Positions 16,213 to 24,615 of a stretch of 64,000 nt of DNA are shown in pieces. The notes beneath the pieces are model-generated. The model made no database searches. It was given only the letters and a program-made list of their open reading frames with translations, and was not told where the DNA came from. How positions within the stretch are numbered: position 1 is the stretch's first letter; each line of letters starts with the position of its first letter. This DNA comes from Collinsella tanakaei (GTDB lineage Bacteria; Actinomycetota; Coriobacteriia; Coriobacteriales; Coriobacteriaceae). The DNA lies in assembly GCF_016900375.1 (NCBI RefSeq), contig NZ_JACJKB010000007.1, positions 62,001 to 126,000 of the forward strand. The letters are read 5' to 3'. A program made the position numbers and the translations under genes.

Positions 16213-17163
16213 ATGGCCCTTCTGTTCAGCATCCTCGGGCTTATCGTTATCGTCGCCATCATCGCGACGGTGACCGGCAACCTGTTCTTCGTCGTCAAAC
16301 AGCAGCACGCCGTCATCATCGAGCGCTTGGGCAAGTTCCATCGCATCGTGGGCGCGGGCTTCCACGCCAAGATCCCGTTCATCGACCGCAAGGCCGCCAC
16401 GGTGAGCCTGCGCACGATGAAGAACGGCTTCGACATCGACGTGAAGACCGAGGACAACGTCACCATCGGCCTCGAGGTCTCCGCTCAGTACCACGTGAGC
16501 TACGAGCTCGGCAACACGCCCCAGGAGTCCGGCGTGTACAAGAGCTACTACATGCTCCAGCAGCCTGTGGCGCAGATGCGCGACTTCATCACCGACGCGC
16601 TGCGCAGCTCCATCCCCGTCTACACGCTCGACGAGGTCTTCGCCAAGAAGGACGACATCGCCAAGGACGTCAACGCTACCGTGTCCGAGCAGATGGCCGC
16701 CTACGGCTTCACCCTGGTGTCGACGCTCATCACCAAGATCGCCCTGCCCGCCGAGGTCGAGAACTCCATGAACCAGATCAACGCCGCGCAGCGCACGAAG
16801 GCCGCCGCTCAGGACCTGGCCGAGGCCGACCGCATCCGCCGCGTGACCGAGGCCGTGGCCGAGGCCGAGGCCATGGAGAAGGCCGGCGAGGGCATCGCCA
16901 ACCAGCGCAAGGCCATCGCCGCGGGCATCAAGGACTCGCTGGAGATCATCCAGGAGACCGGCGTGGGCAACGACGAGGCCAACCAGCTGTTCATGTTCAC
17001 GCAGTGGGCCGAGATGATGAACGAGTTCGCCAAGAGCGGCAAGAGCGCCACCGTGGTGCTGCCGAGCGACTTCCGCCAGGCGGCGAGCATGTTCGAGCAG
17101 ATGGTCGTGGCGAGCGACGCCCACGACGCCGGCAACATGCCGCCTGCGACGCCGCAGCAGTAA
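16213..17163 (+). CDS. SPFH/Band 7 (stomatin-like) membrane protein
   Basis: A 316-residue protein with one N-terminal transmembrane helix (residues 3-27) followed by a Band 7/SPFH domain: VVKQQHAVIIERLGKFHRIVGAGFHAKIP, then a DVKTEDNVTIGLEVSAQYHV block. The C-terminal half is an Ala/Glu-rich coiled coil (AAAQDLAEADRIRRVTEAVAEAEAMEKAGEG). Such proteins form membrane-bound oligomeric scaffolds and often modulate membrane proteases; HflC and stomatins are relatives. No NfeD-type partner is adjacent. A strong terminator follows. Family firm, precise role unknown. Confidence 0.92.
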   Translation: MALLFSILGLIVIVAIIATVTGNLFFVVKQQHAVIIERLGKFHRIVGAGFHAKIPFIDRKAATVSLRTMKNGFDIDVKTEDNVTIGLEVSAQYHVSYELGNTPQESGVYKSYYMLQQPVAQMRDFITDALRSSIPVYTLDEVFAKKDDIAKDVNATVSEQMAAYGFTLVSTLITKIALPAEVENSMNQINAAQRTKAAAQDLAEADRIRRVTEAVAEAEAMEKAGEGIANQRKAIAAGIKDSLEIIQETGVGNDEANQLFMFTQWAEMMNEFAKSGKSATVVLPSDFRQAASMFEQMVVASDAHDAGNMPPATPQQ

Positions 17164-17188
17164 ACGGCAGCGGCTACAGCCAACGGTT

Positions 17189-17224
17189 AAAGGGCGGCCG
17201 GGCGCATATGCCCGGCCGCCCTTT
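17189..17224 (+). terminator. Intrinsic terminator after the SPFH gene
   Basis: AAAGGGCGGCCGGGC and its complement form a 15-bp perfect stem with a 6-nt loop, ending in CCCTTTGCT, 25 nt after the stop. Confidence 0.88.
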
Positions 17225-17247
17225 GCTATGCGCAGGGGGAGTTGTAC

Positions 17248-17280
17248 GTGAAAGTTTGGGACCTGTCCCCAAACTTTCAC
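17248..17280. repeat. Hairpin family II, copy 1 (ACCTGTC loop)
   Basis: A 13-bp stem GTGAAAGTTTGGG/CCCAAACTTTCAC with loop ACCTGTC overlaps the glmM stop codon (17277-17279). It lies between convergent genes and probably ends glmM transcription. The loop is shared with copies at 40924, 44616 and 47380, while the stems differ. Confidence 0.8.
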
Positions 17281-18617
17281 TCGGCGCGGAAGGGCTCCAG
17301 CGCCTTGACGACGAAGGCGTTCGCCTCGCGGCACAGCGCGTCGGTCGGCGCCTCGGCGAGCGTGCGGACCAAAGGCTCGGTGCCGCTCGCGCGCACGAGC
17401 ACGCGGCCGCGGTCGCCGAGGAACTCCTCGGCCTCCTTGACCGCCGTTAGGACGGCAGGATCGTTCATCGCGGCGTCCTTGTCGGTCACGCGCACGTTGA
17501 CGAGCTCCTGCGGGTACAACTTCACGGGCGCGCACAGCTGCGAGAGCGTCTCGCGCTCGGCGCGCAGGACCTCCATCACGCGCAGGCTCGTCATGATGCC
17601 ATCGCCTGTGCACTCGATATCACCGAAGATGATGTGGCCGGACTGCTCTCCGCCCAGGCTGTAGCCGTTGGCGCGCATGCAGGCGTACACGTGCTTATCG
17701 CCCACCGCGGTGGTCTCGTAGGTGAGGCTCGCCTCGTCGAACGCCTTGAACAGGCCGTAGTTGCTCATGACGGTGGGCACCACAGTGCCGCCGGTCAGAC
17801 GGCCGTGCTTGTTGAGGTACACGCCGCACACGTACAGGATGAGGTCGCCGTCGACCACGTTGCCGTGCTCGTCCACGGCGATGCAGCGGTCGGCGTCGCC
17901 GTCGTAGGCAAAGCCCACGTCCAGGCCCTGCTCGACCACGTGACGGCGCAGGCGGTCGATGTGGGTGGAGCCGCAGTCGACGTTGATGTTGAAGCCGTCG
18001 GGCGCGTTGTTGATCACGCGCACGTCGGCGCCCAGGGCGTCGAACACGGGCTTGGCGACCGACGAGGCGGAGCCGTTGGCGCAGTCGAGGCCGACCTTCA
18101 CACCCTGCAGCGAGAAGTTGGCGCTCGCGATGAGGTGGGCGATATAGCGGTTACGGCCCTGCATGTAATCGATGGTGGCACCGATATGGTCGCCCGTGGC
18201 CAGCGGAATCTCGCATTCGCCGTCGATGTAGGCCTCGATGAGCTCGAGGACGTCCTCGTCCATCTTGTAACCGTTGCCGTTCACGAGCTTGATGCCGTTA
18301 TCGGTATAGGGGTTGTGTGAGGCGGAGATCATGATGCCGCAGTCGAAGCGGCCGTCGACCGTCTCGTAGGCGACGCCCGGCGTGGGAATGACGTGCAGCA
18401 TGTAGGCGTCGGCACCGGAGGCGACAAGACCCGCGATGAGGGCGGATTCGAACATGTAGCTCGAGCGGCGGGTATCCTTGCCCACCACGACACGCGCCTT
18501 GCGATCCTGGCGAGCACCGTAGTACCAGCCGACATAACGGCCGATCTTGAAGGCGTGGTCGACCGTCAGGCCCTTGTTAGCCTCGCCGCGGAAGCCATCG
18601 GTGCCAAAGTACTTCAT
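17277..18617 (-). CDS. glmM: Phosphoglucosamine mutase
   Basis: A 446-residue alpha-D-phosphohexomutase that converts glucosamine-6-phosphate to glucosamine-1-phosphate for UDP-GlcNAc and cell-wall synthesis. It begins MKYFGTDGFRG. The phosphoserine loop ISASHNPY carries the catalytic Ser100. The Mg2+ loop is DGDADRC, the sugar loop GGEQSGH, and the C-terminal phosphate loop RASGTEPLVR. All four signatures are intact and the length is standard. A promoter is visible upstream (TACAAT and TTGGCG). It converges with the SPFH gene. Confidence 0.97.
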   Translation of the reverse strand: MKYFGTDGFRGEANKGLTVDHAFKIGRYVGWYYGARQDRKARVVVGKDTRRSSYMFESALIAGLVASGADAYMLHVIPTPGVAYETVDGRFDCGIMISASHNPYTDNGIKLVNGNGYKMDEDVLELIEAYIDGECEIPLATGDHIGATIDYMQGRNRYIAHLIASANFSLQGVKVGLDCANGSASSVAKPVFDALGADVRVINNAPDGFNINVDCGSTHIDRLRRHVVEQGLDVGFAYDGDADRCIAVDEHGNVVDGDLILYVCGVYLNKHGRLTGGTVVPTVMSNYGLFKAFDEASLTYETTAVGDKHVYACMRANGYSLGGEQSGHIIFGDIECTGDGIMTSLRVMEVLRAERETLSQLCAPVKLYPQELVNVRVTDKDAAMNDPAVLTAVKEAEEFLGDRGRVLVRASGTEPLVRTLAEAPTDALCREANAFVVKALEPFRAE

Positions 18618-18712
18618 CGTTTCGTTCCCTTCGACTCATCGTCGAGACCGCCGCGGGTTCATGCGGACGCGGCGGCGCGCTGTTCAATCAACTGGCATAC
18701 GCCAGCGCCACC

Positions 18713-18742
18713 ATTGTAGCGATACGCCCCCGCTCGCGCCAA
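18713..18742 (-). promoter_or_regulatory. glmM promoter
   Basis: On the minus strand, TTGGCG (18737-18742) and TACAAT (18713-18718) are 18 nt apart, ~95 nt before the glmM start. The remnant of repeat family I begins directly upstream of the -35 box. Confidence 0.6.
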
Positions 18743-18744
18743 CG

Positions 18745-18798
18745 TGTCCACTTTCAGGACGGAGGAGCTTCCGGGCACCCGGCGGTGCGGGCGGGCTG
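18745..18798 (+). repeat. Repeat family I remnant (flank without palindrome)
   Basis: The flank (TGTCCACTTTCAGGACGGAG, then a GCGGGCGGGCTGG-like end) is present as at 14387. The GGGGACGTAGCC hairpin is missing, and the sequence runs straight into the stop codon of the EamA gene. This is either a decayed copy or a solo flank module. Confidence 0.75.
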
Positions 18799-18799
18799 G

Positions 18800-19783
18800 C
18801 TATACGGTGAGGAACATCATCGCGATGATCAGGATGAAACCGACGATATCCGTGCCGGAAAACGCCGTGCCGAGCATGATGGCGCTCGTCACCGTGGCGG
18901 CAACGGGCTCCGTCGTGCCGATGAGGCCGGCGCGCATGCTGCCGATGTTCTTAACACCCTGCATATAGAGCAGGTAGGCGGCAAACGAACCGATGAGCAC
19001 GAACACGGCGAGCGTCTCGATACCGCCCGCGTCGAGGGCCGGCGCATTGTTCCACGGCTGCACGAAGATGAAGGTCACGATACCCGAGAGGAACATCGCC
19101 GAGCCGGTCACGATCGTGGAGCCGTACACCGGCAGGATCTTGACGGGCAGAATCGTGATGAGGGCGGCGCCCAGCGCAGTCAGAAGACCCATGACAAGGC
19201 CCATCGGCGGAATGGACAGGCGCGTGAGGTCGCCACCCGTGGAGATGAGCACGGTGCCGGCGAAGGCGAGCGTAAGGCCGGCGATCTCGCGCTTGCGCGG
19301 TCGGCGATGGGCGCTCACGCAGGTGTATGCCATGATGAACACGAGCTGCAGGCACTGCAGCACCGTCGCCGTGCCGGCATTGGTGAGGCGCACTGCGTTC
19401 AGGTAGAAGAATTGGTTGGCCAGAAGGCCGAAGAAGGTGAAGATCAGCTGCGTACGCCGATGCGAGGGCGTGGTCCACAGCTGGATGAAGCGCTTGCGGT
19501 CGAACAGCAGGATGATGAGCATGAACAGACCGCCCGCCAGCAGCTGGCGCACGCTCATGAGCCACATGGTGTCCACGTGGTAGACGTCGAACAGGGCGCT
19601 CGCCGCAGTGCCCGAGAAGCCCCAGAACGAGCCGCCGAGCAGAGCGCAGGCGACACCGATGATCATGCGGCGGGAAGCCTCGCCGTTCAGCCTGTCGCGC
19701 CAAGCACGACGCGCCGCGCGCGATGTGGCGTCGACACCTGAAGGTACCGATTCCCGTCCTTCGATCACGCGCTCGTCTGCCAT
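18800..19783 (-). CDS. EamA/DMT-family transporter
   Basis: A 327-residue membrane protein with ~10 transmembrane helices in two EamA repeats (drug/metabolite transporter superfamily). The first repeat begins GVACALLGGSFWGFSGTAASALF, the second GLVMGLLTALGAALITILPV. The N-terminal 40 residues are hydrophilic and Arg-rich. EamA proteins export or import small metabolites, often amino acids or nucleotides. GGAGGGGAGAAC precedes the ATG. A different EamA gene lies at 36441. Substrate unknown. Confidence 0.88.
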   Translation of the reverse strand: MADERVIEGRESVPSGVDATSRAARRAWRDRLNGEASRRMIIGVACALLGGSFWGFSGTAASALFDVYHVDTMWLMSVRQLLAGGLFMLIILLFDRKRFIQLWTTPSHRRTQLIFTFFGLLANQFFYLNAVRLTNAGTATVLQCLQLVFIMAYTCVSAHRRPRKREIAGLTLAFAGTVLISTGGDLTRLSIPPMGLVMGLLTALGAALITILPVKILPVYGSTIVTGSAMFLSGIVTFIFVQPWNNAPALDAGGIETLAVFVLIGSFAAYLLYMQGVKNIGSMRAGLIGTTEPVAATVTSAIMLGTAFSGTDIVGFILIIAMMFLTV

Positions 19784-20133
19784 GTTCTCCCCTCCGTCCG
19801 TCTCTGTGACCCGATGCCGGGCGCACAGCGCTCCGACCCGATTACCTTAACGAACATTTTTGCTGGTTAATAGGCATTTTCAGCATATCGGCAGCGAAAT
19901 ATGCGCCGTACTTCATCAAGCTGAAGCACGCCCTTGGAAAACGCCGGCGGCACGGCCGCTTTGGCACTTTGCCTCGATAAACTCATCACAAGTGGAGCGA
20001 TGACGCGGGAGCGTCGCCGCCTTGGCTCCTCCGCATGCGCATCCCGCGCGCCCGGACGCGACATGCGGGTAAGATAACGGGTATTACCGAAAGCATCAGC
20101 CCCGTATGCGAGCCGAGCGCAAGGAGTCCTCCC
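19784..20133. other. Divergent intergenic region
   Basis: This stretch separates the minus-strand EamA gene from the plus-strand M16 protease. It contains an AT-rich patch at ~19850-19890 suited to promoters, and TAAGAT (~20073) as a possible -10 for the protease. No gene, palindrome or RNA was recognised. Confidence 0.35.
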
Positions 20134-23130
20134 ATGACCGATACCGCCCATCAAGACAACACGCCCGTGCGCGAGCGTGCGCGCGCCATCCTGGATGCGA
20201 GCCCCCACCTGCACGGATTCGACCTCGAGCGCCGCGAGGAGGTGGCCGAGCTCGATGCCGACGCCTACGTGATGCGCCACGCCGCATCGGGCGCACGCCT
20301 GCTCTACCTGGCCTGCGAGGACGAGAACAAGGCCTTCGCCATCGGATTCAAGACGCCGCCCGTCGACGACACGGGCGTGTTCCACATCCTCGAGCACTCG
20401 GTGCTCTGCGGGTCGGCTCGCTTCCCGCTCAAGGAGCCGTTCGTCGACCTCATCAAGAGCTCCATGCAGACGTTCCTGAACGCCATGACCTATCCCGACA
20501 AGACGGTCTACCCCGTGGCCACGACCAACGAGCAGGACCTCCTGAACCTGATGGACGTGTACATGGACGCGGTGCTCAACCCCGCCATCTACAGCAAGAA
20601 GGCCATCTTCGAGCAGGAGGGCTGGCACCTGGAGGTCGATGACGAGACCGACGAGCTGCGCTACAACGGCGTCGTGTTCAACGAGATGAAAGGCGCCCTC
20701 TCCGACCCGAGCGACGTGCTGAACAACGCCGTCATGCGCGCCCTGTTCCCCGACACGGCTTATGCCTTCGAGTCGGGCGGCAACCCGCGCGCCATCCCGA
20801 CGCTCACCTACGAGAACTTCCTCGACACGCACGCGCGCCACTACAGCCTGGCGAACAGCTACATCGTGCTGTACGGCGATCTCGACTGCGACCGTGTGCT
20901 CGGCTTTTTGGACGAGCGCTATCTGTCCGACCGGGCACGCGCGGAGGCCGACGCCGCCAAGCGCGCCGCCGGCACCCTCGTGGAGCATCCGGGCGAGCCG
21001 AACGAGCTTGCCCTGCAGGCGCCTGTAACCTGCGACTACACGAGCGTGACGATGGGCACCACTCCCGAAAACGCGCAGGTCGGCATGGCCTATGTGCTGG
21101 GAGGAGCACTCGACCGCAAGCGCGTGCTCGCGGCGGATGTGCTGTTCGACGCGCTGCTGGGCTCCAACGAGGCGCCGGTCAAGAAGGCGATCCTCGCCGC
21201 CGGTCTCGGCGGCAACGTGCTGAGCTACACCGAGGCCGCTTGCCTGCAGCCCTATGAGCTCATCATCCTGCAGGGCGCCAAACCCGAATCGGCGCGTGCG
21301 CTGCGCCAGGTGATCGAGGACGAATGCCGCCGCCTCGTGGAGGAAGGCATTCCGCGCGATCGACTGGAGGCCGTCATCTCGAGCGAGGAATACGCGCTGC
21401 GCCAGCGCGACTACGGCATCGCTGACGGCGTTGCCATCGCCTGCGACCTGCTGGGCTGCTGGCTGTACGACGACGATGCCGCGACCGCGGCGCTTCAGTA
21501 CGAGCCCGTCTACGCCGAGCTGCGCCGCGAGCTGGACGGCACCTACTACGAGGACCTGCTGCGCGATCTCGTGCTCGAAAGCGACCATAGCGCCCTGGTG
21601 GAGCTCATCCCGGTCGGCGCCGAGGAGGCAGGCGAGGACCCCGAGATCGCCGAGCTCGCTGCGCTGCGCGCGCAGATGTCCGACGCGGACCTTGCCGCCG
21701 TCCGCGCCGAGGTCGATGCCCTGCGTGCAGCGCAGGAGGCCGAGGACTCGCCCGAGGCCAAGGCGACTCTGCCGCGCCTCCACGTATCGGATATCGGCCC
21801 TGCGCGCCCGGAGCCCGCGCTCACGCTCGACACGCGCACGCCGCTGCCCTGCCTCAAACACGACATCCCCACCCATCGCCTCGTCTACCTCATGGCGTAC
21901 TTCGACCTTACGCACGTGAGCTACGCCGAGCTGCCCTACGTGTCCATCCTTGCGCGGCTGATGAAGCAGCTGGGCACCACGGAGCGCAGCGCATCCGAGC
22001 TCGACAGCTATATCGGTTCGAACCTGGGCTTCTTGGCGTTTGCGCCCGAGGTCATGGCGCAGCCGAACTGGAAGCTCGCGCGCCCCGTCCTCACCGTGGC
22101 GGCGGGCGCCCTCTCCGAGAAGCTCGACGCGCTTGCGAGCATCCCGGCGGAGGTCTGGGGCAAAACGGTCTTCAACGACACGGAGCGCATCCGCGACGTG
22201 CTGACGCAGATGCGTATCGGCATGGAGCAGAGCTTCATCACGGCAGGCCATCAGGCCGCCCTGCAGCGCTCGTGGAGCTACGTGTCGCCCGCCGGCATGG
22301 TGTCGGAGAACCTCTCCGGCGTGGACTTCTACCGCTTCCTGCGCACGCTGCTCGACAATTTCGACGAACGCGTCGACGAGCTGGTCGGCAAGCTCACCGA
22401 GCTGCAGGAGCGCATCTTCACCTCGTCGGGCACCGTCATGAGCTTTACCGGCAGCGATGAAGACTACGAGCATTTCTGGCAGATCGCCGGCACGATGGGG
22501 CTCGCCCCGCGCACCGCTCCTGCCAAGGAGCTCTACGTGCCCATGCCCGAGCCCAAGCGCGAGGCGTTTATCATCCCGAGCGACATCTGTTATGTGGCGA
22601 AGTCGGTCGACCCGCGCGCACTCGGCCTTGCCATGGACGGCACGTGGAGCGTTGCCGCGACCGTGCTCTCCTACGACTTCCTGTGGAACGAGATCCGCGT
22701 GAAGGGCGGCGCCTACGGCTGCGGTTTCCGTGCCGTCAACAACCGGCGCCTGAGCTTCTACACCTATCGCGATCCCGCGATCGACCCCTCCATCGAGCGC
22801 ATCGCCGAGGCGGGGGCCTGGCTCGACGGGTTCGATCCCGACCCGCAGTCGTTCGAGGGCTTTATCGTGTCGTGCGTCGCCAGCCACGATGCACCCGTGA
22901 AGCCCTACGCCCTCACGCGCAGGCAGAACGCCGAGTTCTTCTCCAAGCGCCCCGTGCATTGGCGCGAGCAGCTGCGCGCCGAGATGCTTGCCACCACGCC
23001 CGAGAAGCTGCGGTCGCTCGGTGAGGTCATCGGTCGCGTTGCCGAGGAATCGGCACTGTGCGTCTTCGGAGGCCGCGAGGTCATCGAGCGCAGCAATGCG
23101 GGCCTGAACCCAATCGACCTGCTGGCTTAG
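20134..23130 (+). CDS. M16C-family zinc metalloprotease (presequence protease-like)
   Basis: A 998-residue, two-lobed insulinase-type protease. The inverted zinc motif HILEH is at 84-88 (Glu87 catalytic), within FHILEHSVLCGSARFPLKEPF, the typical M16C/PreP/Cym1 signature. Downstream EQEGWHLE and YNGVVFNEMKGALSDP are further family blocks supplying the third zinc ligand. The C-terminal half contains a Gly-rich substrate loop (KGGAYGCGF) and SFYTYRDP. No signal peptide is visible, so it likely degrades peptides in the cytoplasm. AAGGAG precedes the chosen ATG. A glycosylase and folate gene follow in the same direction. Confidence 0.95.
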   Translation: MTDTAHQDNTPVRERARAILDASPHLHGFDLERREEVAELDADAYVMRHAASGARLLYLACEDENKAFAIGFKTPPVDDTGVFHILEHSVLCGSARFPLKEPFVDLIKSSMQTFLNAMTYPDKTVYPVATTNEQDLLNLMDVYMDAVLNPAIYSKKAIFEQEGWHLEVDDETDELRYNGVVFNEMKGALSDPSDVLNNAVMRALFPDTAYAFESGGNPRAIPTLTYENFLDTHARHYSLANSYIVLYGDLDCDRVLGFLDERYLSDRARAEADAAKRAAGTLVEHPGEPNELALQAPVTCDYTSVTMGTTPENAQVGMAYVLGGALDRKRVLAADVLFDALLGSNEAPVKKAILAAGLGGNVLSYTEAACLQPYELIILQGAKPESARALRQVIEDECRRLVEEGIPRDRLEAVISSEEYALRQRDYGIADGVAIACDLLGCWLYDDDAATAALQYEPVYAELRRELDGTYYEDLLRDLVLESDHSALVELIPVGAEEAGEDPEIAELAALRAQMSDADLAAVRAEVDALRAAQEAEDSPEAKATLPRLHVSDIGPARPEPALTLDTRTPLPCLKHDIPTHRLVYLMAYFDLTHVSYAELPYVSILARLMKQLGTTERSASELDSYIGSNLGFLAFAPEVMAQPNWKLARPVLTVAAGALSEKLDALASIPAEVWGKTVFNDTERIRDVLTQMRIGMEQSFITAGHQAALQRSWSYVSPAGMVSENLSGVDFYRFLRTLLDNFDERVDELVGKLTELQERIFTSSGTVMSFTGSDEDYEHFWQIAGTMGLAPRTAPAKELYVPMPEPKREAFIIPSDICYVAKSVDPRALGLAMDGTWSVAATVLSYDFLWNEIRVKGGAYGCGFRAVNNRRLSFYTYRDPAIDPSIERIAEAGAWLDGFDPDPQSFEGFIVSCVASHDAPVKPYALTRRQNAEFFSKRPVHWREQLRAEMLATTPEKLRSLGEVIGRVAEESALCVFGGREVIERSNAGLNPIDLLA

Positions 23131-23135
23131 CAACA

Positions 23136-23166
23136 GGGGCCGGGATTGATCTTGTCGCCCGGCCCC
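23136..23166 (+). terminator. Hairpin after the M16 protease gene
   Basis: GGGGCCGGG and CCCGGCCCC form a 9-bp stem with a 13-nt loop, starting 6 nt after the stop codon. There is no U-run, so it may be a terminator or a processing hairpin before the downstream gene pair. Confidence 0.55.
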
Positions 23167-23193
23167 ATCGGCATCCTGTTCGAAAGGCGCCCC

Positions 23194-23721
23194 ATGAGCG
23201 AGGTTGTCACGCACACCATCGACCCGGTCTTCGACGCGCGGTCGCGCGTGCTCGTGCTGGGCACGATGCCCTCGCCGGCCTCCCGCGAGGTCGGCTTTTT
23301 CTACGGGCATCCGCAGAACCGCTTCTGGCGCGTGATGGAGCGCCTGTTCGGGCTTGCCGACCACGTTTTGGTTGAAAACGAGGCGCGCATCGCGTTCCTG
23401 TTGGAGCACCGCATCGCCCTGTGGGACGTACTGGCGTCCTGCTCCATCGAGGGCGCATCCGACGCGAGCATCGCCGACCCCGTGCCAAACGACCTGACGC
23501 GCATCCTGAATGCCGCGCCCATCGAGCGGGTGTTCACCACGGGCGGCACGGCGGCCAAGCTGTGTCGCCGCTTTGACGGTGCGCTGCTGCGCGAGCGGGG
23601 CATCGAAGCGGTGGCGTTGCCCTCCACGAGCGCAGCCAACGCGCGGATGCGGCTGGACGACCTGGTGGAGGCGTATATCCCACTGCGAGACGCTGTCAAG
23701 GGAGGCGCTCATGGGCGGTAA
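23194..23721 (+). CDS. DNA-deoxyinosine (hypoxanthine-DNA) glycosylase, UDG superfamily
   Basis: A 175-residue uracil-DNA-glycosylase-fold protein. The first motif LGTMPSPASREVGFFYGHPQNRFW matches the GS(F/M)PS..S...GFYYGHPQNRFW signature of family 6 hypoxanthine-DNA glycosylases, followed by LWDVLASC and the C-terminal PSTSAANA block. It would remove deaminated adenine (hypoxanthine) from DNA. The start at 23194 follows AAAGG; a longer in-frame form starting at 23146 is less likely. The stop codon overlaps the next gene by 11 nt, so the two are translationally coupled. Confidence 0.88.
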   Translation: MSEVVTHTIDPVFDARSRVLVLGTMPSPASREVGFFYGHPQNRFWRVMERLFGLADHVLVENEARIAFLLEHRIALWDVLASCSIEGASDASIADPVPNDLTRILNAAPIERVFTTGGTAAKLCRRFDGALLRERGIEAVALPSTSAANARMRLDDLVEAYIPLRDAVKGGAHGR

Positions 23722-24319
23722 CCGCAACAAGACGGCCCTTCGCCGACATGTCCTCCAGACGAGGGATGCCATACCTTGCTGCGAGCGCCGCGAACGCTCG
23801 CAGCGCATCTGCCACGAGCTTATCGCCCTGCTAGACGTTCTCACCGCCAGCCGCGCCGCGACGTCCACCGTTGCCGTGTACGCCGCCATGCGCTCGGAGG
23901 TCGACCTTGATGCCTTCATCCTAGGTGCGTATGAGCGCGGTTGCCGTGTTGCCTTTCCCTGCATGCAAGAGGGGCAAACGCACCAGGTCATGTGCATGCG
24001 CGCAGTGAGCGCCCATGACTATCGCGAGAACACCGCGCCGTTTATTGTTCATCCCGTCGCGTCGTTTGAGCCCGCGTCGGGTGAAGCCGATCGCTTTCCT
24101 CTTGTTCTGCCGAGCGAGATCGACATGGTCACCGTGCCGCTCGTCGCCTTCGACCCACAGCGCAGTCGGCTGGGGTATGGCGGCGGCAACTATGACCGCT
24201 ACCTGCCGGATCTGAGACCAGACTGCCTGGTGGCCGGCGTCGCTTTCGCCGAACAGCAGGTCGAACGGGTTCCCACCGAGCCGCACGACCGTCCGCTACC
24301 ACGCATCATTGCCGGCTGA
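23711..24319 (+). CDS. 5-formyltetrahydrofolate cyclo-ligase family protein
   Basis: A 202-residue enzyme that converts 5-formyl-THF to 5,10-methenyl-THF with ATP, recycling stored folate. It has the N-terminal Lys/Arg-rich NKTALRRHVLQTRDAI, then TSTVAVYAAMRSEVDLDAFI, and the signature LVAFDPQRSRLGYGGGNYDRYL near the C-terminus. The ATG at 23711 is 5 nt after GGAGG and lies within the end of the glycosylase gene. Nucleotide repair and one-carbon recycling are unrelated, so the pairing probably reflects shared expression only. Confidence 0.93.
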   Translation: MGGNRNKTALRRHVLQTRDAIPCCERRERSQRICHELIALLDVLTASRAATSTVAVYAAMRSEVDLDAFILGAYERGCRVAFPCMQEGQTHQVMCMRAVSAHDYRENTAPFIVHPVASFEPASGEADRFPLVLPSEIDMVTVPLVAFDPQRSRLGYGGGNYDRYLPDLRPDCLVAGVAFAEQQVERVPTEPHDRPLPRIIAG

Positions 24320-24363
24320 CGCCGCGCACGCCCCTGTTTGGAGAGCGAAGCAGCCTTTTTCGA

Positions 24364-24563
24364 AAAGTTAGTTCAGATATGCGTAAGCGCACAGAACTAG
24401 TAGGTTGATTTTTCAGGCAAAAAACATGTCCGTATTGGCTGCTTAGCCAACAATCTGCAATTAATAAAACTATAACGATATCTATTTAGTCTCGAGAGCG
24501 CCCGCTAAGAGCAGATTATTCAACCAATCCTTTTACTGGGTAACGCATATCTGAACTAACTTT
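24364..24563. repeat. MITE-like element with 21-bp terminal inverted repeats (200 bp)
   Basis: A perfect 21-bp inverted repeat (24364-24384 and 24543-24563, beginning AAAGTTAGTTCAGATATGCG) encloses 158 nt of markedly AT-rich DNA with an inner palindrome TTGGCT-gctt-AGCCAA. It fills the gap between two convergent genes and has no open frame. The composition is unlike the flanking GC-rich genes, which suggests insertion. Confidence 0.8.
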
Positions 24564-24615
24564 CACCTTGAACTCGATAAGGCACCGAATTCCCGAAGAA
24601 CAGAGCGAAAAATCG

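Noticed and set aside
19867-23997. Very long minus-strand open frame (~1376 codons) opposite the M16 protease and folate genes
   Set aside because: It is the antisense of two well-supported genes, has no ribosome-binding site or recognisable domain, and is expected in GC-rich DNA where stop codons are rare.
24364-24563. Invertible promoter (phase switch)
   Set aside because: Considered because of paired inverted repeats at promoter-like spacing, but both neighbours are convergent with no gene to drive, and no recombinase is nearby.
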